From: Affinibrenneria salicis
GTDB taxonomy: Bacteria > Pseudomonadota > Gammaproteobacteria > Enterobacterales > Enterobacteriaceae
Assembly (NCBI RefSeq): GCF_008710095.1
Contig: NZ_VYKJ01000008.1
Location: forward strand, 109,849-173,848
Direction of reading: 5' to 3'
DNA: 64,000 nucleotides
Shown: positions 37,644 to 47,273 of the stretch, one piece after another
Position numbering within the stretch: position 1 is the stretch's first letter
How the letters are laid out: the number at the start of each line of letters is the position of its first letter
Made by a program: the position numbers and the translations under genes
The notes under the pieces: generated by a model
The model's database searches: none
What the model was told of the DNA's origin: nothing
Seen by the model: the letters and a program-made list of their open reading frames with translations, nothing else

Positions 37644-39751
37644 ACCGTATCACCCTGCGTGCTGGTTTTAGCCGTCTGGCTGGCGGGCGTCGCGGGATGT
37701 TTGTTGCCGCGAATGGCATACCAAAACAGTTCCAGCACGCAGCGAATAATGCCGAGCAGCGCTTTGATCGGGTTATCCGGCGGATAGGGAGGCGCGAGCC
37801 ACGCATCGGCGCGAGTCAGCACCACGCGCACCAGCTCCCGCCGTTTCGACAGCGGCATATCCTCAAACTTCAGCCGCAGGATCTCGTCGGTGGCGTCGAT
37901 AACCTGCACCGGAATACAGACGGCGCCGGACTGCAGCAGCAGTTCGACCTCTTCGATCTCGTCCGTCTTATAGCGCCCGTCGGGCGTAGCCAGCCGGACG
38001 CCGCCCATGGAAAGATTCAGGCTATGCGTGCGCAGCGAAATGCCGCTGGCAAAATGGACAATGGCCGGGATTTGGGCATCGATACGAATGGTCTGCCGCA
38101 CCTGACGGGTTTCACGCGCGACGGCGATAGCGGCCAGCAGGATCAGCACATTGAAGCCAGCCCAGAATACATTGAGGAAAATCACCTGCGGATTCATGCC
38201 GATATAGTGATCCATCAGGGTACGCACGCCGCCCCAGATAATCCCCAGGATCAGCAGGGCGGTCACGATGATGTGCGGCCGCACAATATTGAAGTCGAAG
38301 TAACCCTCCTCCAGCAGCCTGCCTTTATCGGTGACGTTGAACTTGCCGCGTTTGGGCGAAAACAGCGTGACCAGCGTCGGGATAATAATATGGAACATGA
38401 TCACCGTGTCGTAGATTTCGCCCCAGAACGAGTAGCGATGGCGCCCGTTGATGCGCGAGTTGGCGTAGATCGATAGCACCAAATGCGGCAGCACATAGGC
38501 AAAAATCATGGCCGCGGAGGAGGCGATAATATTCTGGTTAAACAGCAGGTAAGCCAGCGGGGCGGTGACGAACACCAGCCGCGGCAGGCCGTACTGAAAG
38601 TAGAGCATGGAGTTGAGATAACAGATGCGTTGCTGCCATTTCAGCCCGCGGCCCAGCAGCGGGTTATCCAGCCGGAAGATCTGCGTCATGCCGCGCGCCC
38701 AGCGGGTGCGCTGAATGATATGCAGCGCCAGGCGTTCCGTCGCCAGCCCGGCGGCGAGCGGAATGGCCAGAAACGCGGCGTGCCAGCCGCGTCGCTGCAG
38801 TTTGAGCGAGGTGTGGGCGTCCTCGGTAACCGTTTCAACGGCGAATCCGCCGATTTCTTCCAGCGCGCTGCGGCGAATGACCGCGCAGGAGCCGCTGAAC
38901 GAGGTAGCGTCCCAGTTATCGTTGCCCTGCTGAATCGGGCCGTAAAACAGGTCGTTTTCGCCGGGGATGTGGCGCGCGACGGACAGGTTGCGTTCGAACG
39001 GGTCCGGCGAATAGAAATAGTGCGGCGTTTGAATCAGCGCCAGCTTCGGGTCGGTCAGAAAGCCGCCCAGCGTGGCCTGCAGAAACGCACGCGTGGCGAC
39101 ATGGTCGCAGTCGAAAATGCAGATCAATTCGCCCTGGGTCAGCGTCATGGCGTGATTCAGGTTGCCGGCCTTGGCGTGTTTGTTATCGTTACGGGTAATG
39201 TAGCCCACGCCGGCATCGGCGGCGAACACGGCGAACTCGCTGCGCTTGCCGTCGTCCAGCAGATAGACCTTGATTTTATCCCTGGGGTAATCAATACATT
39301 GCGCAGCCAATACGGTATCGCGCACTACGCTCAGGCTTTCGTTGTAGGTGGGGATATAAACATCGACCGTCGGCCACAGCCGGGTGTCCTCCGGCAGTGG
39401 TTGAATGGTGCGCTGCAGGGGCCAGCTGGTTTGCACATAGCTGAGGATCATCATGGTCCACGCGTACAGCTCGGCGAGGAATAGCCCGATCCCCAAAACC
39501 GTTTCGATCAGGGAGTTGAAATACAGCGTCTCGGTCGCGCGCCAGTAGATATAGCGCGAAGACATTAAAAAACACATTACCATGATAATGATATTGGTTT
39601 TTCGACTGCGCGACCGCCCGAGAAAAAAGACGGTGACAATCGCTATAATCCCGAAAACGAACTGTTTGTCGCTATCCATTGGCGTGATAATAATGACCAG
39701 AATGAGCGGCGACAGCAGCAGTATCAGCAATGAAAAAAGGAATTTATTCAT
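37640..39751 (-). CDS. bcsA: cellulose synthase catalytic subunit BcsA (GT2, PilZ)
   Basis: This 703-residue processive GT2 glycosyltransferase uses UDP-glucose. The catalytic motifs are all present: LLDDGKR, DCDH near residue 214, the TED base near 310, and QRTRW at 347-351. Membrane segments flank the glycosyltransferase domain. The C-terminal PilZ domain has arginines (RETRQVRQTIR near 547-557) and NLSMGG near 577, which bind c-di-GMP and relieve autoinhibition. The N-terminus is short compared with E. coli BcsA (about 870 residues) and lacks its long extension. This is usual for type I operons. It is preceded by bcsQ with a 24-base gap. Confidence 0.94.
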   Translation of the reverse strand: MNKFLFSLLILLLSPLILVIIITPMDSDKQFVFGIIAIVTVFFLGRSRSRKTNIIIMVMCFLMSSRYIYWRATETLYFNSLIETVLGIGLFLAELYAWTMMILSYVQTSWPLQRTIQPLPEDTRLWPTVDVYIPTYNESLSVVRDTVLAAQCIDYPRDKIKVYLLDDGKRSEFAVFAADAGVGYITRNDNKHAKAGNLNHAMTLTQGELICIFDCDHVATRAFLQATLGGFLTDPKLALIQTPHYFYSPDPFERNLSVARHIPGENDLFYGPIQQGNDNWDATSFSGSCAVIRRSALEEIGGFAVETVTEDAHTSLKLQRRGWHAAFLAIPLAAGLATERLALHIIQRTRWARGMTQIFRLDNPLLGRGLKWQQRICYLNSMLYFQYGLPRLVFVTAPLAYLLFNQNIIASSAAMIFAYVLPHLVLSIYANSRINGRHRYSFWGEIYDTVIMFHIIIPTLVTLFSPKRGKFNVTDKGRLLEEGYFDFNIVRPHIIVTALLILGIIWGGVRTLMDHYIGMNPQVIFLNVFWAGFNVLILLAAIAVARETRQVRQTIRIDAQIPAIVHFASGISLRTHSLNLSMGGVRLATPDGRYKTDEIEEVELLLQSGAVCIPVQVIDATDEILRLKFEDMPLSKRRELVRVVLTRADAWLAPPYPPDNPIKALLGIIRCVLELFWYAIRGNKHPATPASQTAKTSTQGDTV

Positions 39752-39775
39752 TTTTTGACTTGCCTGATAAGGTAA

Positions 39776-40579
39776 TTAGTAAAGGCTGTGTTTTGGCGCA
39801 GAATAAAATTCCCCACCCCCGACATTGACGCCCAGAATGGCCGCGACTTTCTTGCTGATCAGATCAATATCGAAGGCGGCCGCTGACACCGGGCTAAATT
39901 GGTGAATGGATTGCTGTGAGGCATTGGCTTCCGGTACGCATTCATCACGGTGGATGGTGCCGAGCAGCTTATCGCCCAGACGCTGTTCGAAAAACAGGGT
40001 GACATCGCGGCTGAGCGAGCGACGCATGTCGCTCTGGTTCACGATATAATATTCCTGCCCCTGGCTATTGAGGGGCGAACCGAGAAACTGGTGGTTTTCC
40101 ATCTGCGGCAACAACGAGAGAGAGGCGGTGTCCGCCAGCATGACCACGATGTGCATATCGGCCAGTTCGCGAGTCGCTTTCAGCGCCGGCGCCGGGCCGG
40201 GGGGGAAATCGGCGATCACCACCATATCGGGGTAGCTCAGCACGCTGTTCAAACCGCGCTGGATAAAATGTTCGTCGCTGCCGATCGCCTGTTCGAAGGT
40301 TTCCCGCTGCTCTTGCGTGGTTTCACCGTAGGGCAGAACGAACAGGTTGGAGTGCGCTTTGAGGATAAATTGCCCCCAGTCGGAGGCGGTCGTGGCCTGC
40401 GCCACATATCCGCGCCCGTCTGACATCGGCACGCCAAAGTGCAGACGCAGTGCGTTCTGTACGTCAAAATCGACGGCCAACACCTTGAGTCCGCTGCTGG
40501 CCAGCGTCCATGCCAGATTGGCGACAACGGTGGTTTTCCCTACGCCCCCTTTGGGAGAGCACACACACACTAACGGCAT
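39776..40579 (-). CDS. bcsQ: cellulose biosynthesis MinD/ParA-like ATPase BcsQ
   Basis: This 267-residue SIMIBI ATPase has a deviant Walker A at residues 9-17 (PKGGVGKTT) and the downstream ILAVDFD-type Walker A' region. BcsQ helps assemble or place the synthase at the inner membrane. The start codon lies inside the end of the BcsO/BcsR-like gene (10-base overlap, ATGCCGTTAG), so the two are translationally coupled. The frame is intact and of normal length, unlike the stop-interrupted bcsQ of some laboratory E. coli strains. Confidence 0.92.
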   Translation of the reverse strand: MPLVCVCSPKGGVGKTTVVANLAWTLASSGLKVLAVDFDVQNALRLHFGVPMSDGRGYVAQATTASDWGQFILKAHSNLFVLPYGETTQEQRETFEQAIGSDEHFIQRGLNSVLSYPDMVVIADFPPGPAPALKATRELADMHIVVMLADTASLSLLPQMENHQFLGSPLNSQGQEYYIVNQSDMRRSLSRDVTLFFEQRLGDKLLGTIHRDECVPEANASQQSIHQFSPVSAAAFDIDLISKKVAAILGVNVGGGEFYSAPKHSLY

Positions 40580-41064
40580 AAGGCAATGGTCTCTAACAGT
40601 GATTTCAGCGGCGTATTGCGTCGTTTGTCATTTTCATCTACCGCGCTGCTTTTCTGTCTGAACAGGCGCCGAAAACGCGGTTTTTCATCGGCGTTATCGG
40701 CGTTGCGGGGGGCTGCGTCGGTTGTTGCCGATGCCGGCGCGGGTTGGCGTGACGTTATCGGCGCCGTTGGCCGTTCGGCGGCATGAGCGGCTGCATTCCG
40801 GTCGGCCGGCAACTGCTGACTGACCGCCTGCAGCAGGGACGCCGAACGGAATTCTTCCTTATTTACCGGAACCGGGATCGCCGGGAATCCCCCTGTTCTC
40901 TGCCGCGCCGCGTCATCGGCGACGCCGTTCGCGCCGGCAACCTGCTTTAGAATCGCCCACTCTTGTGACGGGGCATGCACATCGTTTTCCGATGTGTCTT
41001 TATAATCAATATGTTCCAGATTCAGCTTTTCTTTGAATTGCTTAATATCGTCATATTTATTCAT
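40570..41064 (-). CDS. first gene of the cellulose operon: BcsR-like N-terminus joined to a proline/alanine-rich region (BcsO/BcsP type)
   Basis: This 164-residue protein starts MNKYDDIKQFKEKLNLEHID, chosen at 41064 rather than a longer frame from 41112. Residues 4-43 align with the E. coli BcsR motif: LNLEHIDYKD corresponds to FSLPDIDYAD and EWAILKQVAG to RWPLLAEFAQ. The rest (about 50-140) is Pro/Ala/Thr-rich and probably disordered, and an Arg-rich PRFRRLFRQK patch follows. BcsR binds BcsQ and helps regulate the synthase; Pro-rich BcsO/BcsP proteins accompany BcsD in other type I operons. It overlaps bcsQ by 10 bases. I infer a BcsQ-binding head with a flexible tail. Confidence 0.65.
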   Translation of the reverse strand: MNKYDDIKQFKEKLNLEHIDYKDTSENDVHAPSQEWAILKQVAGANGVADDAARQRTGGFPAIPVPVNKEEFRSASLLQAVSQQLPADRNAAAHAAERPTAPITSRQPAPASATTDAAPRNADNADEKPRFRRLFRQKSSAVDENDKRRNTPLKSLLETIALCR

Positions 41065-41854
41065 ATGCCATCCAGAGAAGCATGTATAGATTATCATTAA
41101 TGTCCTATGCAAAGGATGGGATATAGCAGAGCTTTATATTTCCCTGCAGTTTTATTTTCTCAATCCTTACAAAGAAACATGATTTTATATATATCAAAAC
41201 ATAACATACATTACGGTTGAACCTCTGGTGCTTAATGGTGTGATAATTCTGATTTTTAGCGCGCTGGTCTTTATCTTCAGACCGTGATTGTATCGGCTTA
41301 ACTTATTATTAGTGCCGTTCCTGCCATCGTTCGCTGGTTTAAAATCTCCCGGCGGATTTCGTCAGTTTGTTCACATATTCTAATAATTGAATGAAAATTT
41401 TTTCATCCGTCGCCTGCCTGTATCCAAAAGTTCACTGAATATAAGCATAGTCAATAACCTGTTGTTTTGATAATCAAGGCCGGAGACTTTTCGGCTTTTT
41501 TATCGCCGGCGCGAGGGGTTGACCGTTTGATTCTGATCGGTCGGTTAGGATTAAGATGAAATCCTGCCGATAGGACGAGAAAACTACGCGATCCGCAAGG
41601 TATACTAGCGGGGTTTGTACCTTATCACTTTTCAGGTTGCAGGCGTGTTGGCTCGTCTCGCTCGCTCCCGGTTACGTCGTTAGCTTAGCGCTCTGGGGAG
41701 GGCGGTCGTCTCGCCTTCCTGCTGTCAGCCTTTGGGTATAGACGGGGGCGGGCCGGCGGCGCTGGAGTCGCTGTCAATATATTAGCGCAACAAACCGGTC
41801 GGCGGGCGAAGAAGCGGTCGGGCGCGCTATCTCAGCGTTTTACGGAGGATATGC
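41065..41854. other. 790-bp divergent region between the cellulose operon and hmsP
   Basis: No gene is seen. The half next to the cellulose operon is AT-rich (41100-41470) and should carry its promoter. The half next to hmsP carries an ERIC-like element (41617-41740). I could not place promoter boxes with confidence. Confidence 0.5.
41617..41740. repeat. ERIC-like palindromic element
   Basis: The left end begins TGTACC and continues CTTTTCAGGTTGCAGGCG. The right end is CGCCTTCCTGCTGTCAGCC, then TTTGGGTATA. The ends are imperfect inverted copies and resemble ERIC ends (CTTCAnnTTGCAGGCG and a GGGTATA terminus). It lies 114 bases upstream of the hmsP start, between its promoter and the cellulose operon. 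Confidence 0.5.
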
Positions 41855-42706
41855 TTGCGGATCAGACGTTCCTTAACCATTAAACAGATGACGCTGGTCT
41901 CTGCGGTGGCGATGGTGACTATTTGTTTTTTCATTATGATCCAACTGCTGCATTTTGTTAATCAGCGTCGGGATGACTATGCCCGCCAGCTGGAGAATGT
42001 CGCCTGGTCGGTGCGTCAGCCGTTAACCGAAGCCATCCTGCAGGGGGAAGTGCAGCAGACGGAAAATATTCTGAATACGCTGTTGCCGGTGAGTTTTCTC
42101 GGTCGTGCGGAGGTGGTTTTGCCCGGCGATTTCCAGACGCTGCACGCGAATTTTCCCACCGAACGCCCGGTGCCGCGCTGGATAGCCCGTTTGTTCCAGC
42201 TGCCGATCCGTATTTCCGTGCCGCTCTATTCGCTGCCGCCGGCGGTCAATTCGGCACCGCTGGCGCATTTGGTGCTGCAGGCCGACTCATACCATATGTA
42301 CCAGTTTATCGTCAGCACGTTTTCCACCATGCTGGCGACCTATCTGCTGTTGGCGCTGATTCTGACCGTGGCGATCTCGTGGTGCCTTAACCGTCTGATC
42401 GTGCACCCGCTGCGGGCTATTATCCGCGAACTGGAAACGCTGCCTGCCGACGCTATCGCATCGCATCAGCTGGCTTTGCCGGCGTGGCACCATGATGATG
42501 AACTGGGCAAGCTGGTGCGCAACTATAATCGCAATCAGCAAACGCTGGCCCGACGGTGCGAGGCGGTTCGCGGGAAGCCAGGCTATCAGCGTTTGCTGTC
42601 GCACCGCTGGGCGCCGGCGGCGCCATATCCGTCGGACGGCGTCGCGCTGACCGTTCGTCCCGCGTCTTATACCGTTAAGCATACCTCCTGCGCGACGGAT
42701 CGTTAA
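41855..42706 (+). pseudogene. hmsP: truncated hmsP (c-di-GMP phosphodiesterase, sensory part only)
   Basis: A TTG start 6 bases after GGAGG opens a 283-codon frame. Residues 1-230 match the N-terminal membrane and HAMP region of HmsP/YhjK: RSLTIKQM, the periplasmic sensor with FxTERPVPRWIARLFQLPI, the second membrane segment LLALILTVAISWCLNRLIVHPLR, and DDELGKLVRNYNRNQQTL. After about residue 235 similarity ends and the frame stops 50 codons later. The roughly 420-residue GGDEF-EAL half is absent, and only 280 bases remain before dctA, too few to hold it in any frame. The gene is therefore deleted, not just frameshifted, and would have no phosphodiesterase activity. Confidence 0.85.
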
Positions 42707-42811
42707 TCTGGCCGGATGAGAGCTTGCCGCCGGCGCGTAACGGGCTGGCCGGCAGCGCGCCGCGAAAAGAATAATTTGCTTGTCTGTTACAGGGAAATTT
42801 ATTTATTGTTG

Positions 42812-42878
42812 CTAACTTTGGTGTGAATGATGCGATTCAGCTCTTGATTTTAACCTTATGTTCACAAACTAAAGTTAG
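42812..42878. promoter_or_regulatory. inverted repeat in the dctA promoter region
   Basis: CTAACTTT (42812-42819) and AAAGTTAG (42871-42878) are perfect inverted copies 51 bases apart, about 110-175 bases upstream of the dctA ATG. Between them lies TGTGA at 42823, a lone CRP half-site. The pair could bind a regulator such as DcuR, but I know of no motif that settles it. Confidence 0.35.
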
Positions 42879-42986
42879 AAAACATTCCCATGTTTTTTTT
42901 GCGGTGTTATTTTCCGGCGCAACCACAAGGGGTGGTTCGAAGGAACCCGACTCACCTGCTTGTGTCTCCAGCAAAGGAACACGCCT

Positions 42987-44273
42987 ATGAAATTATCAAT
43001 ATTTAAAAGCTTATATTTTCAGGTGCTTGTGGCTATTACCGTCGGGATCCTGCTAGGTCATTTCTATCCTGAGCTCGGCACGCAAATGAAGCCATTAGGC
43101 GACGGATTCGTCAAACTGATCAAAATGATCATTGCGCCGGTTATTTTCTGTACGGTCGTTACCGGTATTGCCGGTATGGAAAGCATGAAATCGGTCGGAC
43201 GTACCGGCGCCGTGGCATTACTCTACTTTGAAATTGTCAGTACCATCGCGCTAATTATCGGCCTGGTGATCGTTAACCTGGTTCAGCCCGGCGCCGGCAT
43301 GAATGTCGACCCAGCCTCGCTGGATGCGGCGGCGGTGGCGGTCTATACCAGCCAGGCTTCCCAGCAGGGTCTGGTGCCTTTCCTGTTGGATATCATCCCG
43401 GCCAGCGCGATAGGCGCTTTCGCCAGCGGTAATATTCTGCAGGTTCTGCTGTTCGCCGTGATGTTCGGCTTTGCGCTGCACCGTCTGGGCAACGCCGGCA
43501 AAATCATTTTTAATGTGATCGACAGTTTCTCGCGGGTTATTTTCGGCATCATTAATATGATCATGCGGCTGGCTCCGCTCGGCGCCTTCGGCGCCATGGC
43601 GTTCACTATCGGCAAATATGGGGTAGGCACGCTGCTGCAACTGGGCCAGCTGATCGCCTGTTTCTATATTACCTGTCTGCTGTTCATTATCTTCGTGCTG
43701 GGCAGCATTGCGCGCGCCACCGGTTTCAACATCTTCAAGTTTATTCGTTATATAAAGGAAGAGCTGTTGATTGTGCTGGGGACGTCATCGTCCGAGTCCG
43801 TCTTACCGCGCATGCTGGAAAAGATGGAAAAAGTGGGCTGTAAGAAATCCGTGGTTGGACTGGTGATCCCTACCGGCTACTCATTTAACCTGGACGGCAC
43901 CTCGATTTATCTCACCATGGCGGCGGTGTTTATTGCCCAGGCGACCAATAGCCACATGGACATCTGGCACCAGATCACGCTGCTGGTGGTGCTGTTGTTG
44001 TCTTCGAAAGGGGCGGCCGGCGTAACGGGCAGCGGCTTTATCGTGCTGGCGGCGACGCTATCCGCGGTGGGCCATCTTCCGGTGGCCGGCCTGGCGCTGA
44101 TTCTCGGCATCGACCGCTTTATGTCCGAGGCCCGCGCGCTGACCAATCTCATCGGCAACGGCGTGGCGACTATCGTGGTGGCCAAATGGTGTAATCAACT
44201 GGATGAGAAACAGATGCAGATAACCCTTTCCGGCCATAAATTAGCCAAAAACACCGAAACCCCCGCTCCCTGA
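42987..44273 (+). CDS. dctA: C4-dicarboxylate transporter DctA
   Basis: This 428-residue sodium/proton:dicarboxylate symporter (DAACS family) takes up succinate, fumarate and malate under aerobic conditions. The length equals that of E. coli DctA. Family motifs are visible: [18 protein letters not shown] (serine-rich loop), [22 protein letters not shown], and [29 protein letters not shown] chose the ATG at 42987, with AAAGGAA 8 bases ahead, over an upstream frame that lacks a ribosome site. It keeps the conserved position between hmsP and yhjJ. A perfect hairpin follows at 44299. Confidence 0.95.
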   Translation: MKLSIFKSLYFQVLVAITVGILLGHFYPELGTQMKPLGDGFVKLIKMIIAPVIFCTVVTGIAGMESMKSVGRTGAVALLYFEIVSTIALIIGLVIVNLVQPGAGMNVDPASLDAAAVAVYTSQASQQGLVPFLLDIIPASAIGAFASGNILQVLLFAVMFGFALHRLGNAGKIIFNVIDSFSRVIFGIINMIMRLAPLGAFGAMAFTIGKYGVGTLLQLGQLIACFYITCLLFIIFVLGSIARATGFNIFKFIRYIKEELLIVLGTSSSESVLPRMLEKMEKVGCKKSVVGLVIPTGYSFNLDGTSIYLTMAAVFIAQATNSHMDIWHQITLLVVLLLSSKGAAGVTGSGFIVLAATLSAVGHLPVAGLALILGIDRFMSEARALTNLIGNGVATIVVAKWCNQLDEKQMQITLSGHKLAKNTETPAP

Positions 44274-44298
44274 TCCTGCTTTTTCACCCCGATGTTTA

Positions 44299-44328
44299 TC
44301 TCCACCATGGTCGACTCCATGGTGGAGA
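44299..44328 (+). terminator. perfect hairpin downstream of dctA
   Basis: TCTCCACCATGG and CCATGGTGGAGA form a perfect 12-bp inverted repeat with a 6-base loop, 26 bases after the dctA stop. There is no following T-run, so termination may be Rho-dependent or partial. It probably marks the 3' end of the dctA message. Confidence 0.6.
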
Positions 44329-44513
44329 ACACCGCATAATGTAGGCTAACTCTCTGCTTTTTTAGTAAATATACGATTATTTCGTCTCGCCGGGTGACAT
44401 AGATAAAAGCGCGCGGTCAAAGGGAATGGTACACTTCGCCCTTTACGTCGATTGACGACGTGTTGAAATGGCACGCAGTGACGAACATAAGGTAACTGTT
44501 TTCGATACAACCA

Positions 44514-44749
44514 TATACTCTAAATAATTCGAGTTGCAGGACAATACGTTATCGTTTTGCACAACGCAAAGCGTTGGCCTTTTACGGGCGAGGTTCGTTT
44601 AGGCGTCGCGTCACGCGGCAGGCGAGTGATAACGCCGCCGGGGGCGGATTTGCGCGCCGCTGGCGGTTGCCCCGCGGGAGGGCGGCCCGGGATGGGCCGA
44701 ATAATTGAGCGCAGCCAACGCACCCGCAGCTTGAAGTCTGACGAGTATA
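44514..44749. repeat. ERIC-type element, long variant (236 bp)
   Basis: The left end TATACTCTAAATAATTCGAG continues into TTGCAGG. The right end is CGCAGCTTGAAGTCTGACGA, then GTATA. The ends are imperfect inverted copies with the typical ERIC termini. The element at 63010-63276 begins and ends almost identically. The centre is longer than the usual 127-bp ERIC. It ends 21 bases before the yhjJ ATG, so it lies in the leader of that gene. Confidence 0.75.
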
Positions 44750-44770
44750 GTCATTTAAGTAGGGGTTTAC

Positions 44771-46300
44771 ATGCAGGGCACCAAAATTTGCCTTTTAGCG
44801 GGGGGGTTGTGGCTGGCCGTGGCCGGCGGTAACGCACAGGCCGAAGCACTGCAGCCCGATCCTGCCTGGCAGCAAGGTAAACTGGATAATGGTTTTACCT
44901 GGCAACTTCTTGCTACGCCGCAACGCCCTGGCGATCGGATTGAATTACGTCTGGTGGTGAATGCCGGTTCGCTGGTGGAGAGTGCGCAGCAAACGGGTTT
45001 CGCCCATTTTCTGCCTCGGCTGGCGCTAACCCACAGCGAGCACTTTACGGCGACGCAGCTGTCGGCATTATGGCCGCCGGAAAACGGCCTGGCGCCGCCG
45101 CCGGCGATCGCGTCCTATGATTTTACCCAGTACAATCTGAGCCTGCCGAATAACCGTCCGGAGTTGTTGAAAGAAGCGCTGAACTGGCTGGTGGAAACGG
45201 CCGGGCAACTGCCGATAGAGCAGGGCAACATCCAGGCGGCGCTGGGCGGCCCGGACCGCGTGGAGGCCTGGCCCGCCAATCCTCAGGACCCCTGGTGGCG
45301 CTATCGCTTGAAAGGCTCCACGTTGCTGGCGCATGACCCAAGCCTGTCGATCAAAGCGCCCGTCGATGCGCAACAGCTGCAGCAGTTTTATAAAAGCTGG
45401 TATACGCCGGATGCCATGACGTTGTATGTGGTGGGCCACGTCGACAGTCGTGCGGTTACCGACATGATCAGCAAGCGTTTCTCCGCGCTGAGCGGCCAAC
45501 GGGACGCGCCGGCGCCGGTGCCCACGCTGTCGCCGCTATTGCCGCATCCGATCAGCCTGATGAACGAGAATCTGAAGCAGAGTACGCTTTCGCTGGTGTG
45601 GGACAGTCCCTGGCAGCCGATCCGTGAGTCGCATGCGCTGGTGCGTTACTGGCAGAGCGATCTGGCGCGCGAGGCGCTGTTCTGGCATATGCAGCAGTCG
45701 CTGGCGAAAAATCAGCAGAAAGGCAGCAACCTGCGTTTTGACTGCAATGTACTTTATACCCGCGCCCAGTGCGCCATTCATCTGGATATGAACCATAGCC
45801 AGATACAGCCGGGGCTCACTTTTCTGGCCCGCGAACTGGTGAATTTGCGCGATAACGGTCTGGCGCAGCAGGAATTCGATGCGCTGATAGCGCGCAAAAA
45901 CGATGAGCTGAGCAAGCTGTTCACCACCTATGCCAGAACCAGTACCGATATCCTGATCAGGCAGCGTATGCGTTCGCAGCAGAATGGCGTGGTGGATATC
46001 GCGCCAGAGCAGTACCAGCAATTACGCCAGGTTTTCCTGTCGGGCCTGACGCCGAACATGCTCAATCAGGCACTGCAGCAGCAACTGGCGCAGGATGCGA
46101 CCCTGCTGCTGTTGCAGCCGCAGGGGGAGCCGGAAGTGGATATGAAAGCGCTGCAGGACCAGTACCGGAAAATCATGACGCCGGATCCTGCGGGGGCCGC
46201 GCCGACGCCGGAAGCGCCCGACGCGACGGACACACCGGAAGCCGCCGGGGATACGCCGCCGCCGGCCCAGCCGGCCGGGCCGGAAGCAAGCGCGCCCTGA
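44771..46300 (+). CDS. yhjJ: YhjJ, M16 peptidase-like periplasmic protein without the catalytic motif
   Basis: This 509-residue protein has a signal peptide (cleavage near NAQAEA) and the M16 (pitrilysin/insulinase) fold. The zinc motif HxxEH is lost: the equivalent position reads GFAHFLPRLAL, with Pro and Arg for Glu and His, so it is unlikely to be an active protease. This also holds for E. coli YhjJ as I recall. The C-terminal 40 residues are a Pro/Ala/Glu-rich tail. AGGGG precedes the ATG, and an ERIC element occupies the space just upstream. It converges with kdgK, as in the E. coli kdgK-yhjJ-dctA order. Confidence 0.88.
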   Translation: MQGTKICLLAGGLWLAVAGGNAQAEALQPDPAWQQGKLDNGFTWQLLATPQRPGDRIELRLVVNAGSLVESAQQTGFAHFLPRLALTHSEHFTATQLSALWPPENGLAPPPAIASYDFTQYNLSLPNNRPELLKEALNWLVETAGQLPIEQGNIQAALGGPDRVEAWPANPQDPWWRYRLKGSTLLAHDPSLSIKAPVDAQQLQQFYKSWYTPDAMTLYVVGHVDSRAVTDMISKRFSALSGQRDAPAPVPTLSPLLPHPISLMNENLKQSTLSLVWDSPWQPIRESHALVRYWQSDLAREALFWHMQQSLAKNQQKGSNLRFDCNVLYTRAQCAIHLDMNHSQIQPGLTFLARELVNLRDNGLAQQEFDALIARKNDELSKLFTTYARTSTDILIRQRMRSQQNGVVDIAPEQYQQLRQVFLSGLTPNMLNQALQQQLAQDATLLLLQPQGEPEVDMKALQDQYRKIMTPDPAGAAPTPEAPDATDTPEAAGDTPPPAQPAGPEASAP

Positions 46301-46334
46301 TCGGCGCGACGACGCGCGGCGGCGGCCATAATGC

Positions 46335-47273
46335 TCAGACCGCGGGCATGGCGCTCTGCGGGATGATGGCTCCGCGATGCTGAATGACGGTGCCGGCCAG
46401 CAGGTGGCCGCGGCGGGCGGCGTCCTGCGCGCTGCCGCCGTTCAGGCGCACCGCCAGGTAACCGGCGCTGAATGAATCGCCGGCGGCCGTGGTGTCGATC
46501 ACTTTTTCCGGCGACAGTCTGACGGACGGCACTTCCTGACGTTGTTCTCCGGCGACTGAGACGATGCAAGCGTCGGCGCCGCGTTTAATCACCACCTCGC
46601 GCACGCCGGCCTCATGGGTCCGCGCAATTACGGCGTCCGCCGGCTGCTCGCCCCACAGCATATTCTCATCGTCCAGCGTCAGGAACGCGATATCCGTGCA
46701 GGCCAGCATGGACCGCCAGGCGTGCTGGGTTTCATCCCGGCTGCGCCATAGCCGCGGGCGATAGTTATTGTCGAAAATCACCTTACCGCCGTGGGCCCGG
46801 CATGCGCGCAGCAGCTCCAGCAGACGTTCGCGGCTGGCGTCATTCAGGATCGCGAGGCTGATCCCGCTCAAATACAGATAATCGAATTGTAGCAGACGGG
46901 CGATCGTTTCGGCCGCGCGTTCGCTCTCCAGCCAGTAGCGTGCGGCCGCGTCGTTGCGCCAGTAGTAAAAAGTACGCTCGCCGCTGGCGTCGGTTTCGAT
47001 AAAATACAGGCCGGGCAGTTTGTCGTCGAGCTGCTGCACCAGACCGGTTTGCACCTTTTCGCTCTGCCAGGCGGCAAGCATTTGCCGGCTGAAGCTGTCC
47101 GAGCCGAGCGCGGTAACATAATGGACGGCCAGCGCGTCGGGATTGAGCTGGCGAGCAAGATAAACGGCGGTATTCAGAGTATCGCCGCCAAAGCCACGGT
47201 GGAGAGCCGCACCTTGTTGCGACAGTTCGATCATACATTCGCCGATCACGGCGATATTCCTGGTTATCATCAC
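46335..47273 (-). CDS. kdgK: 2-keto-3-deoxygluconate kinase KdgK
   Basis: This 312-residue PfkB-family kinase would phosphorylate 2-keto-3-deoxygluconate from pectin and hexuronate breakdown. The N-terminal GECMIELSQQG and FGGDTLNTAVYLARQL stretches are KdgK-like. The PfkB C-terminal signature DTTAAGDSFSAGYLA contains the catalytic aspartate near residue 254. Two adjacent ATG codons start it (47273 and 47270). The conserved order beside yhjJ supports orthology. I found no clear KdgR box upstream. Confidence 0.92.
   Translation of the reverse strand: MMITRNIAVIGECMIELSQQGAALHRGFGGDTLNTAVYLARQLNPDALAVHYVTALGSDSFSRQMLAAWQSEKVQTGLVQQLDDKLPGLYFIETDASGERTFYYWRNDAAARYWLESERAAETIARLLQFDYLYLSGISLAILNDASRERLLELLRACRAHGGKVIFDNNYRPRLWRSRDETQHAWRSMLACTDIAFLTLDDENMLWGEQPADAVIARTHEAGVREVVIKRGADACIVSVAGEQRQEVPSVRLSPEKVIDTTAAGDSFSAGYLAVRLNGGSAQDAARRGHLLAGTVIQHRGAIIPQSAMPAV

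Noticed and set aside
42823..42838. CRP site upstream of dctA
   Set aside because: Only the TGTGA half is present; the other half (CGATT) does not match TCACA.
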